Assembly (NCBI RefSeq): GCF_016028255.1
Contig: NZ_CP065707.1
Location: forward strand, 1,565,001-1,629,000
DNA length: 64,000 nt
Direction of reading: 5' to 3'
Origin: Streptococcus oralis
GTDB taxonomy: Bacteria > Bacillota > Bacilli > Lactobacillales > Streptococcaceae
Shown: positions 42,285 through 50,435 of the stretch, piece by piece
Position numbering within the stretch: position 1 is the stretch's first letter
How the letters are laid out: every line of letters starts with the position of its first letter
The notes under the pieces: generated by a model
Databases searched by the model: none
The model's input: only the letters and a program-made list of their open reading frames with translations
What the model was told of the DNA's origin: nothing
Program-made: the position numbers and the translations under genes

Positions 42285-42326
42285 GAAAAAACTCCATTTC
42301 AGCCATTATAACTGCTATGGAGTTCC
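42280..42326 (-). terminator. ilvE terminator
   Basis: Minus strand AACTCCAT / ATGGAGTT stem with an 18-nt loop that can pair further inside (AGC...GCT), followed by TTTTTTC. Confidence 0.75.
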
Positions 42327-42343
42327 TCTTTCCTTCATGTCGT

Positions 42344-43366
42344 TTAGTCCACTTTGACAATCCAACCTTCTGGCGCTTCTACATCACCGAATTGGATACC
42401 AGTCAATTCATCATAGAGTTTTCGTGTTACAGGACCTACTTCTGTTTCACTATAGAAAACATGGAAATCGTCACCGTGCTGGATTCCCCCAATTGGCGAA
42501 ATAACCGCTGCTGTTCCACAGGCACCTGCCTCTACAAAACGATCCAGATTGTCAATCGGAACATCACCTTCAACCGGTGTCAAGCCCAAGCGGTGTTCTG
42601 CCAAGTAAAGCAAAGAGTACTTGGTAATGGATGGCAAGATAGATGGACTCAATGGCGTAACAAATTCATTGTCTGCCGTGATTCCAAAGAAGTTGGCTGA
42701 TCCGACTTCTTCAATCTTTGTATGTGTAGATGGGTCTAGGTAGATAACGTCAGAAAAGTTGCGAGACTTGGCTATTTTACCTGGAAGGAGACTAGCAGCA
42801 TAGTTCCCACCTACCTTGGCCGCACCCGTACCATTTGGAGCTGCACGGTCGTATTCATCCTGAATCAAGAAATTGGTTGGAACCAATCCACCCTTAAAGT
42901 AATTTCCAACTGGCATAGCAAAGATAGTGAAAATGTACTCTTCTGCTGGTTTTACCCCGATGATATCTCCGACACCAATCAAGAGAGGACGAAGATAAAG
43001 GGTTCCACCTGTTCCATATGGTGGGACGTATTCTTCATTTGCACGCACAACTGCTTTACAAGCTTCTACAAACATTTCTGTCGGAACTTGTGGCATCAAA
43101 AGACGGTCACAAGTACGTTGCAAACGCTTAGCATTTTCGTCAGGACGGAACAATTGAACACTGCCGTCCTTAGTACGATAGGCTTTCAATCCCTCAAATG
43201 CTTGCTGTCCATAGTGGAGACTTGGAGAAGACTCTGAAATATGCAAGGTTGCATCCTCTGTCAATTCTCCTTGATTCCATTGACCATTTTTGTAGTAAGC
43301 GATATAACGGTAAGGTAATTTCATATAAGCAAATCCAAGGTTTTCCCAATCAATTGCAACTGTCAT
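42344..43366 (-). CDS. ilvE: Branched-chain amino acid aminotransferase
   Basis: A 340-residue fold-type IV PLP enzyme that interconverts Leu, Ile and Val with their keto acids. The PLP lysine is in GTGAAKVGGNYAASLLPGK; HYGQQAFEGLKAYR and VGSANFFGIT are conserved. It completes the pathway in which leuA takes part. I start at ATG 43366 (MTVAIDWENLG) after AAAGGAG. A promoter and a perfect CodY box lie upstream. Confidence 0.96.
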   Translation of the reverse strand: MTVAIDWENLGFAYMKLPYRYIAYYKNGQWNQGELTEDATLHISESSPSLHYGQQAFEGLKAYRTKDGSVQLFRPDENAKRLQRTCDRLLMPQVPTEMFVEACKAVVRANEEYVPPYGTGGTLYLRPLLIGVGDIIGVKPAEEYIFTIFAMPVGNYFKGGLVPTNFLIQDEYDRAAPNGTGAAKVGGNYAASLLPGKIAKSRNFSDVIYLDPSTHTKIEEVGSANFFGITADNEFVTPLSPSILPSITKYSLLYLAEHRLGLTPVEGDVPIDNLDRFVEAGACGTAAVISPIGGIQHGDDFHVFYSETEVGPVTRKLYDELTGIQFGDVEAPEGWIVKVD

Positions 43367-43402
43367 GTATTTCTCCTTTGTACTATTCAAACTATGTGTT
43401 CT

Positions 43403-43430
43403 ATTCTACACTTTTCTAGTAAAATTTCAA
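43403..43430 (-). promoter_or_regulatory. ilvE promoter
   Basis: -35 TTGAAA (43425-43430), 16-nt spacer, -10 TAGAAT (43403-43408). Confidence 0.8.
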
Positions 43431-43441
43431 GTATTATTTGT

Positions 43442-43456
43442 AATTTTCAGAAAATT
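43442..43456 (-). promoter_or_regulatory. Perfect CodY box upstream of ilvE
   Basis: AATTTTCAGAAAATT, 15 of 15 matches to the CodY consensus, ending 11 bp upstream of the ilvE -35. CodY represses branched-chain amino acid genes when isoleucine, leucine or valine is plentiful. Confidence 0.85.
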
Positions 43457-43469
43457 TTTTCAACATAAA

Positions 43470-43495
43470 GAAATCAGCCCTCTGGACTGATTCTT
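43470..43495 (-). terminator. Likely parC terminator
   Basis: Minus strand AATCAGTCC / GGCTGATT hairpin with a short T-rich end, directly after parC. Confidence 0.6.
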
Positions 43496-43496
43496 T

Positions 43497-45977
43497 TTAA
43501 GAATTTGCTTTATCTTCTTTAAAGACTTCTTTGAGGTAAGCATCGAAAACTTCTTCATCTGAAATAGTATCTGAAATAAAGCTTCCATTGCTAGTACGTT
43601 CTGACAAGTTGAGGTCTTGCAATCGGCTTTCATAGATTGTTCCCTTGTTAGATTGGACAAGTAACGTTTGGTCGTTTTCTTCTACTTCTGTACTAAAAAG
43701 ATCACCAACGAATCCTTGCTCTGAAACTGCTCCAGCCAAGAATACACGATGCGGTTTATTTTTTAGCTCACGCAAGACTTGTAGTCCTCGTTTGGCACGG
43801 CTGGTCGCTGGAATTTCCTCAATGGAAACGCGTTTCAAGCTTCCACGTTGGGTCAAGAGGTAGAAGGATGAAGTGTTACAGGTAAAGGCAGCCTGAAGTG
43901 CATCATCTTCTTTCAGGTTCATAGCCTTGACACCCGCAGCCTTGGCACCAACAACCGGAACCTCTTCGATATTGAAACGAAGGGCATAACCGTTTTGACT
44001 AATCAAAAGAACATCATCTAGTTTAATCGGAGCCACTGCTACAATCTGGTCTGTCTCGTCTTTGAGCTTAGCGTACTTAACAGACTTCGACTTATAGGTT
44101 CTCCATGGAGAGAATTCTTTTCGTTCTACACGCTTGATTTGACCAAGGCGAGTCGCTGCAAAGTAGGTTGTCGCATCATCAAACTGCTCCACTACTTCTG
44201 CATAGAGAATTTCTTCGTTAGTTTCAAAGTTTGTAATGGTCTGGCTCAGATGCTCTCCGATGTCCTTCCAGCGAATGTCTGCCAATTCATGGATTGGTCG
44301 ATAGATGACATTTCCAAGAGTTGTGAACATCAAGAGGTGCTGTGTTGTCTTGGCAGATTGAACAAAGATCAAACGATCATCATCACGCTTGCCAATTTCT
44401 TCCAGAGTGGATGCCGCAAAGGAACGTGGGCTAGTACGCTTGATGTAACCTGCCTTGGTCACGCTGACATAGGTATCTTCCTCTGCGATGAGGCTCGCTG
44501 TATCAATCTCAATTACGTTTGCTGTATCTTCTAAAGCACTCAAACGTGGAGTCGCAAATTTCTTCTTAACCTCACGAAGCTCTTTCTTCATGAGATTGTA
44601 CATAGTCCGTTCATCACCAATGATAGCAGCAAGCATGGCAATCTTTTCACGAAGTTCTGCTTCTTCTTCCTGCAAGACAACCACGTCTGTATTGGTCAAA
44701 CGGTAAAGTTGCAAGGTAACGATGGCCTCAGCCTGTTCCTCAGTAAACTCATAGCTGACCTTGAGATTTTCTTTAGCGTCAGCCTTGTTCTCAGAAGCAC
44801 GAATAAGAGCAATGACTTCGTCCAAAATCGAAATCACGCGAATCAAACCTTCAACGATATGGAGGCGTTTTTCAGCCTTTTCCTTGTCAAAGCGGGAACG
44901 AGCCAAAATCACTTCACGACGGTGGGCTATATAGCTAGATAAGATTGGGACGATCCCAACCTGACGAGGCGTAAAATTGTCAATCGCCACCATGTTAAAG
45001 TTGTAATTGATTTGTAGGTCAGTATATTTGAAGAGATAGTTAAGAACGAGATCGGTATTAGCATCTTTCTTGAGTTCGATAGCGATACGAAGACCTTCAC
45101 GGTCAGACTCATCACGAACCTCAGCAATACCAGCCACCTTGTTATTGACACGAACATCATCGATTTTCTTGACCAGATTGGCCTTATTGATTTCATAAGG
45201 AATCTCAGTGATAACGATTTGCTCCTTACCGCCTTTTAGCTTTTCAATCTCCGTCTTAGAACGAACAACCACGCGCCCTTTCCCAGTTTCATAAGCCTTC
45301 TTGATTTCATCACGCCCTTGGATGATAGCTCCTGTAGGGAAGTCTGGTCCAGGCAAGAATTCCATGAGTTTATCAACCTTGGCAGTCGGATGGTCAATCA
45401 TGTAAACTGTCGCATCGATAACCTCAGCCAAATTATGCGGTGGAATATCCGTAGCATATCCAGCCGAAATCCCAGTCGAACCATTGACTAAGAGGTTGGG
45501 AAAGGCTGCTGGCAAAACCGTCGGCTCTTTCTCGGTATCGTCAAAGTTCCAAGCAAAAGGAACTGTCTTTTTCTCGATATCCTGAAGAAGATAACCAGCA
45601 ATCTCAGACAAGCGCGCCTCAGTATAACGCATCGCCGCAGGCGGATCACCATCCATGGAACCGTTATTACCATGCATTTCAACTAGAATCTCACGATTTT
45701 TCCAGTCCTGAGACATACGAACCATGGCATCATAGATAGAACTGTCGCCGTGGGGGTGGAAATTCCCCATGATGTTACCGACAGACTTAGCTGACTTACG
45801 GTAGCTCTTATCAAAGGTATTGCCATCTTTATTCATCGAATAAAGAATACGACGCTGAACCGGCTTCAAGCCATCACGAATGTCTGGCAAAGCCCGGTCT
45901 TGAATAATGTACTTGGAGTAGCGACCAAAGCGCTCTCCCATGATGTCCTCCAGGGACATGTTTTGAATGTTAGACAT
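43497..45977 (-). CDS. parC: DNA topoisomerase IV subunit A
   Basis: An 826-residue subunit of the decatenase that separates daughter chromosomes; ParE provides the ATPase. Catalytic Tyr118 is in AAMRYTEARLSEIAG. The quinolone region [19 protein letters not shown] has Ser79 and Asp83, the susceptible state, and Asp91 instead of the pneumococcal Asn. The C-terminal domain has no GyrA box, which separates it from gyrA. It is separated from parE by four accessory genes, an unusual distance. Confidence 0.97.
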   Translation of the reverse strand: MSNIQNMSLEDIMGERFGRYSKYIIQDRALPDIRDGLKPVQRRILYSMNKDGNTFDKSYRKSAKSVGNIMGNFHPHGDSSIYDAMVRMSQDWKNREILVEMHGNNGSMDGDPPAAMRYTEARLSEIAGYLLQDIEKKTVPFAWNFDDTEKEPTVLPAAFPNLLVNGSTGISAGYATDIPPHNLAEVIDATVYMIDHPTAKVDKLMEFLPGPDFPTGAIIQGRDEIKKAYETGKGRVVVRSKTEIEKLKGGKEQIVITEIPYEINKANLVKKIDDVRVNNKVAGIAEVRDESDREGLRIAIELKKDANTDLVLNYLFKYTDLQINYNFNMVAIDNFTPRQVGIVPILSSYIAHRREVILARSRFDKEKAEKRLHIVEGLIRVISILDEVIALIRASENKADAKENLKVSYEFTEEQAEAIVTLQLYRLTNTDVVVLQEEEAELREKIAMLAAIIGDERTMYNLMKKELREVKKKFATPRLSALEDTANVIEIDTASLIAEEDTYVSVTKAGYIKRTSPRSFAASTLEEIGKRDDDRLIFVQSAKTTQHLLMFTTLGNVIYRPIHELADIRWKDIGEHLSQTITNFETNEEILYAEVVEQFDDATTYFAATRLGQIKRVERKEFSPWRTYKSKSVKYAKLKDETDQIVAVAPIKLDDVLLISQNGYALRFNIEEVPVVGAKAAGVKAMNLKEDDALQAAFTCNTSSFYLLTQRGSLKRVSIEEIPATSRAKRGLQVLRELKNKPHRVFLAGAVSEQGFVGDLFSTEVEENDQTLLVQSNKGTIYESRLQDLNLSERTSNGSFISDTISDEEVFDAYLKEVFKEDKANS

Positions 45978-46029
45978 AATAATTCTCTTTTTAGTGTTTT
46001 ATTGTAAAGTAAATCTATATTGTATAAAT

Positions 46030-46764
46030 TTAACTGTTTCTTTGTAGGTAGTGAGAAAAGAAGAGCAATCCTACTAATCCTAGAATGAATAAAAGATTAA
46101 TTTTAATAACAAATAAGCTAAGTAGGGTATTAATTAGGCCGTGAAAAATGGCGCAATAAAGGATCGACTTAGTCTTTTTGAAAACAGCTGCTAGAACAAT
46201 ACTGAGATAAATTGCAAATAGACTGAATAATATAAAAGGCATCCTACTTTGGGAACTTCCAATCACAAACCATAAAGGTACATGCCATATTGCCCAAATA
46301 CAACCTGTTATCAAACCGGAAATCCAAAAGGAGAATCTAGTTTCCAAAGTTGGTTGCAAGATGCCTCGCCATCCCAATTCTTCTTCGCCACCATAAACAC
46401 AGACTGCACTCAAAAAAACAACAAACAAATTTCCTAGTGGAAAAGCCGGATTAAGCTCCTTAGATGAGAAAGCAATGACACCTGTCTGCACGAAAATTAG
46501 TAAAAGAAATAACAAAATATATTTCTTTGAGTCCTCTAAGATAAAAGAGACTATGCTTTTAATGGATTTTTGAGGCAAACAAGAAATGGCTGCAATGGTT
46601 GGACCGAAACCTCCTAGTAAATGGAGAAAAACTCCTAGTGGACTTGTTAGACTTAAGAGTCTCATTTGCGTCAGAAAAGCGAGCAATCCCCAACCAAATC
46701 CCCAAGAAATGAGAAAACTAATCAGTAAAAATTTTGTTATCTTATTATTTTGTAAATGTTTCAT
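46030..46764 (-). CDS. CPBP family intramembrane metalloprotease
   Basis: A 244-residue protein with about seven or eight transmembrane helices. The three CPBP (Abi/CAAX protease) motifs are intact: GGEEELGWRGILQP, CIWAIWHVPLWF and AIFHGLINTLLS. Family members process prenylated or bacteriocin-related peptides or give self-immunity; no partner is evident here. I start at ATG 46764, overlapping the aminoglycoside-adenylyltransferase-like gene by 20 nt, with GGAGAG upstream. Cotranscription with that gene is likely. Confidence 0.85.
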   Translation of the reverse strand: MKHLQNNKITKFLLISFLISWGFGWGLLAFLTQMRLLSLTSPLGVFLHLLGGFGPTIAAISCLPQKSIKSIVSFILEDSKKYILLFLLLIFVQTGVIAFSSKELNPAFPLGNLFVVFLSAVCVYGGEEELGWRGILQPTLETRFSFWISGLITGCIWAIWHVPLWFVIGSSQSRMPFILFSLFAIYLSIVLAAVFKKTKSILYCAIFHGLINTLLSLFVIKINLLFILGLVGLLFFSHYLQRNS

Positions 46765-47578
46765 TTGTTTCGAGTCTCTCCTTAGCATACTCGATCATCT
46801 TCTCTGCAGTTACTTTGTCATAGTGGAAGTCGGTTTTAAGAGAGAAGGCCTGCGCTTCTCTGTGGAAAAGGTCCATCGTAGCAAACAAAGACTGAGTGAT
46901 TTTCTCTTTACTTGAAAAATCAAGCAGAACAGAAAATTCTTTCTCTTTCTCAGCAGGCAAATACTGAAAGAGGTACTTGTAGTTCTTGCCAACATCGACC
47001 GTTTCCTTATCTGCTGCCACTTGCCAAGCTAAAAGCTTGAGCAATTCTTGTTGACAAATGCCGTAGAGATGGTCAGTGGCATAGAGAAGTTGCTTGCGAC
47101 GAATACCCTTAACCACATAGGCGGAAACCCACCAAAATTCGTTACAAGCTTTTTCAAAATCTGTCTGACTAGCTGGACTTGTCCAGTAACGTTGAGGACT
47201 CGGTGAATAAGGTTCAAACAAACCCTTAGGATATTCTAAAACGGTGAATCCTGCTTCACTATCCACCCACTCTTGAATGTGCTCCTTAGGGCAAAGGGTC
47301 AAATCTATCCGATTGCCATCTTCAAAGAGCATGAGATAGAGGTGGCGATGGTCAAGTACGTTATGCTGCTCAATCATGCGCTTGCCAAACCTTTCCAACC
47401 AAGTCAGGTCAGCTAACAGACCATCCAAATCCTCCACAACATAGACCACATCATAGTCTTGAAACTCATCTTTTGGTGCTTTTGTATCAGTCCGTGAACC
47501 AGACATAGCGACAGCGTTTACTTTTAGCGCTTTTGCGGTTTGAAAAATTAAATCTATCATTTCGGTTTCAGTTCTCAT
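46745..47578 (-). CDS. ANT(6)/AadK-like aminoglycoside nucleotidyltransferase
   Basis: A 277-residue protein of the streptomycin 6-adenylyltransferase family. The nucleotidyltransferase site is visible: AMSGSRTDTKAPKDEFQDYD (Gly-Ser and Asp-x-Asp) and the third acid in GNRIDLTLCPKEHI. The C-terminal helical part has FWWVSAYVVKGIRRKQLLYA and KLLAWQVAAD, typical of the AadK/ANT(6) group. Chromosomal members often give little or no resistance; whether this one modifies streptomycin cannot be told from the sequence. It lies in the parE-parC accessory block. Confidence 0.85.
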   Translation of the reverse strand: MRTETEMIDLIFQTAKALKVNAVAMSGSRTDTKAPKDEFQDYDVVYVVEDLDGLLADLTWLERFGKRMIEQHNVLDHRHLYLMLFEDGNRIDLTLCPKEHIQEWVDSEAGFTVLEYPKGLFEPYSPSPQRYWTSPASQTDFEKACNEFWWVSAYVVKGIRRKQLLYATDHLYGICQQELLKLLAWQVAADKETVDVGKNYKYLFQYLPAEKEKEFSVLLDFSSKEKITQSLFATMDLFHREAQAFSLKTDFHYDKVTAEKMIEYAKERLETNETFTK

Positions 47579-47739
47579 GGAAATACCTGCTAATTTTTAT
47601 TTATATTAGTTTTGAAAAGAATATGACTATAAAATAACAGAAATGATCAATCAGATTTTTTATCGAATTGTTTTACATATTACTCTTCTTTCTTTTCTAA
47701 TTTGGTCTATTAGAATCAGTTAATATCAAGATTGTACTG

Positions 47740-48822
47740 TCAGTCTTCCTTAGACAGATAGTCTAAAAGGTATTGTTTGACCTTTTCAAACTCTTGCAAT
47801 TTATTTCCCTGTAATAACAGCGTACCTGTAGAAGTATAATGAGTTAATGTTACACCTGAAAATTTTAATTGCTTCCCATCTTGAACATCCTTATACAATT
47901 TAATTTCCCGATCAGTTTTCAGATTTTCAATGAGACTATCTACCGCTATCTTAGATAATTCTCTAATAGAAAAATTACCACTATTCGACTCCACAGTACA
48001 AGATTCGTTCTCGCTAATCTGCCAATTTCTATGTTCTCTATCACTATCAGCAAAAAACTTTCTATGATTTTCTTCACTATATCCATTCTTATAAAAATCA
48101 GCATAGTCCGTTTGTGAGTTTTCTAAATTAAAACCAAAATCAACGTTTGGAATAAAATAGTGTGCGAACTCATCGTGTGATGATAGTGATACATAAAATA
48201 TTTCAGTTCCAATAGGATATTTGTCAGCTGGATCTTTAAAGACAGCTTTTACTTCATAATAGACTGATTCTTCACTTTGCAATAACTGGTGCACTTTTTC
48301 TTCGATTTCTGCTTGCGCTTTATTTGCTCTAGAAAATTGTGTAAAAAGATTTTTAGCCCGAGAATCGATAGAAATTTTAGACCACTTTTCTTGGGTATCC
48401 TGATGTTGAGCATTTAAAATTTTATATCCAACTACATATTTATGGAATCTTCTCGCAAAAATATGTCCTCTGTGAAAGTACCAATCTTCACTATTCCCTT
48501 TTGGAATATTTCCTTTCGGAAAAGCATCCGGAGTTTCATTTAATGGCCCAAAATCATCACTTCTGGCGGGAAACTTTAAAATCGTTTCCCATCCTCTTCT
48601 AAAAGAAGTAGTTTCCTTAGTTTTTTTATTATCGGAGCCGATTAGCTTAAAATATCCATTATTTTCCCATGACATTTCAATCAAATTATTTGTACTGAAT
48701 TGAAATTCGGGATAAAAATGCTTAATCTTATCTAGTCTATTGCTAAGATCTAGAAGATTAAGTAATTCTTCATCATTTTCTAATCCCAATCTGCCTAATA
48801 TTTTCTGTTTGACATTCATCAT
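47740..48822 (-). CDS. Cytoplasmic HRGH (beta-beta-alpha-Me) nuclease with C-terminal TBP-like segment
   Basis: A 360-residue protein without signal peptide or membrane segment. Residues 114-170 match the DNA/RNA non-specific endonuclease pattern: WYFHRGHIFARRF (catalytic His120 in the place of DRGH) and NLFTQFSRANKAQAEIEEKV, equal to the N-x-Q-x-N-x-E helix of the EndA/NUC family. Residues 323-357 (VTLTHYTSTGTLLLQGN) resemble the TBP-like RNA/DNA-binding module of RnlA and RNase HIII N-termini; this second match is weaker. The middle (200-290) is unassigned. It is the downstream partner of the RES gene. A role in phage defence is inference. Confidence 0.7.
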   Translation of the reverse strand: MMNVKQKILGRLGLENDEELLNLLDLSNRLDKIKHFYPEFQFSTNNLIEMSWENNGYFKLIGSDNKKTKETTSFRRGWETILKFPARSDDFGPLNETPDAFPKGNIPKGNSEDWYFHRGHIFARRFHKYVVGYKILNAQHQDTQEKWSKISIDSRAKNLFTQFSRANKAQAEIEEKVHQLLQSEESVYYEVKAVFKDPADKYPIGTEIFYVSLSSHDEFAHYFIPNVDFGFNLENSQTDYADFYKNGYSEENHRKFFADSDREHRNWQISENESCTVESNSGNFSIRELSKIAVDSLIENLKTDREIKLYKDVQDGKQLKFSGVTLTHYTSTGTLLLQGNKLQEFEKVKQYLLDYLSKED

Positions 48823-49128
48823 ATTCTCCTTGCAAATATATCACTGACAGTTTCTTAATCTCTTCCACTAATTCTTCTAACAGATTTTCGTTATATTTTT
48901 TCCAACTATAGAAACAATTACTATTATCATATAAATTACTTAACGTCTCATATTTAGATATTCATAGAAATTGATTGTAGTATAATTTACAATAAAACAT
49001 ACACTATTAAAATACACCTGTCAATTTTTTCTCTATACACATTACTTTTTCCGAGGTAGTTTTTTAATAAATTATTATTTAAGTATTGAATAGTAACAAT
49101 TACCATTATTATCCAATTTTATTTTTTA
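48823..49128. other. AT-rich intergenic stretch with promoter and gene remnant
   Basis: About 306 bases without an intact gene, very AT-rich. It holds a good minus-strand promoter (48996-49024). From 48961 down to 48773 the minus strand has an open frame without ATG (SKYETLSNLYDNSN, then SWKKYNENLLEELVEEIKK) that looks like a piece of a decayed gene; the frame runs into the nuclease gene. Confidence 0.5.
48996..49024 (-). promoter_or_regulatory. Promoter of the HRGH nuclease gene
   Basis: Perfect -35 TTGACA (49019-49024), 17-nt spacer, -10 TATGTT (48996-49001). The nuclease gene can thus be expressed apart from the RES gene. GCAAGGAG precedes its ATG. Confidence 0.75.
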
Positions 49129-50379
49129 TCAAAAACCATTATATGTAATTTCTAGTTTATCTATTATCCCTAAATCTTCATCTTCCTTAACATTAAAAAT
49201 GGCATAATTTATATACTCTCCACTTTTAACTGATTTATAAACTATGCCATCATATCCAATTTTGGAACAGATTGCTGACACTATATTACAAATAATGTAA
49301 TGTTTTTTTATCACAGTTTCAGAAAAATCGTTGTCTTTTTCACTGATTAATCCATTAAATCCCTCGTCTTTTCCAAATATATAGTTTATTGGAAATAGAT
49401 TCAGTATTCTATTGCTAATGATTTTAACTAATATTCGCTTCTTTTTATCTGTATCATCTTCCTTTATCGGAACCTCCTTTTCTAGTATACTCTTATCATT
49501 CGAACAATATAGAACACTTGTTCCGATGTCATTAAATCTCCCTTGGTTTGCAAATGTCGCAGGTGGTGCCCATAAATCTTTTTTGTCTACTATTTTGTCT
49601 ATATCTACTACTCTTGTTCTATATAGAATCCGATTTTTATTCATCTTATAGATAAATTCACCATCTTTAAACCACTTCTTTATCCTATTTTCTAGTTTAC
49701 GAAAATGAGGATTTCTCGAAATATAAATTTTATTTTTTATATAATCATTTTTTAAATCATTTAATTCCTCTTTAGAGAAGTTAAGTGCCATCAAACTAAT
49801 ATCTGTTCGTAACTCCTCTTTCTCTCCATAAAACTTTTCTTCAAACTCATCTAATTCATAATTTGTGTAAACTTCAGTATCCCAATTAAATACACCATTA
49901 TCTTTTTTATTTTCATAATCTACACCAGTTCCGTTACCACAATTTCCGCAATGAATATTTTCAACAATTGAATCAAAGTACTCTGACTCATAATCAATAT
50001 TGAATTGCTCATTTAATAACTCTGCCAATGTTTTTGCAGGATCGATTTCAGTGTCGATAGATTCATCATCTTCGAAGTTCTGCTCAAAACTATAACAAAA
50101 ATCTTTAATCTCTGAACATTCTTCACATCGAATTATCATTTGATTCATTTTAGAAATTACATAGTTCTTTAACTCATTTATAACATCCATTTTGTTGGGA
50201 AAATAACTTTCTCCACTAACTAAATTTGTTCCACAACTTTCACAAGTAATATCCTGAAAACATTTTTGTGAATACTCATCAAATAAAAAATTAATAATAT
50301 TTTCTTTGGGATGCTCTCTTACAACATATTCTTCAATAGAAAGAATAAAATTATACTCATCACAATTACAACATAACAT
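49129..50379 (-). CDS. Zinc-ribbon and RES-domain protein
   Basis: A 416-residue, AT-rich gene product. The C-terminal third (about 245-405) is a RES domain: YRTRVVDIDKI (Arg256), APPATFANQGRFNDIGTSVLY, Glu302 in SILEKEVP and YDGIVYKS (Ser383), the residues that give the family its name. RES toxins break down NAD+. The N-terminal part has four Cys pairs (CCNC at 3-6, CESC at 46-49, CEEC at 85-88, CGNC at 144-147) and helices, as in HEPN/RES-type proteins linked to defence. No RES-Xre antitoxin gene (xre) is beside it. GGAG precedes the ATG. Confidence 0.75.
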   Translation of the reverse strand: MLCCNCDEYNFILSIEEYVVREHPKENIINFLFDEYSQKCFQDITCESCGTNLVSGESYFPNKMDVINELKNYVISKMNQMIIRCEECSEIKDFCYSFEQNFEDDESIDTEIDPAKTLAELLNEQFNIDYESEYFDSIVENIHCGNCGNGTGVDYENKKDNGVFNWDTEVYTNYELDEFEEKFYGEKEELRTDISLMALNFSKEELNDLKNDYIKNKIYISRNPHFRKLENRIKKWFKDGEFIYKMNKNRILYRTRVVDIDKIVDKKDLWAPPATFANQGRFNDIGTSVLYCSNDKSILEKEVPIKEDDTDKKKRILVKIISNRILNLFPINYIFGKDEGFNGLISEKDNDFSETVIKKHYIICNIVSAICSKIGYDGIVYKSVKSGEYINYAIFNVKEDEDLGIIDKLEITYNGF

Positions 50380-50435
50380 TTAAATTCTCCTAAATTTACA
50401 AATAGTATAATTTTCTAATATTGAATTTGTTCATA

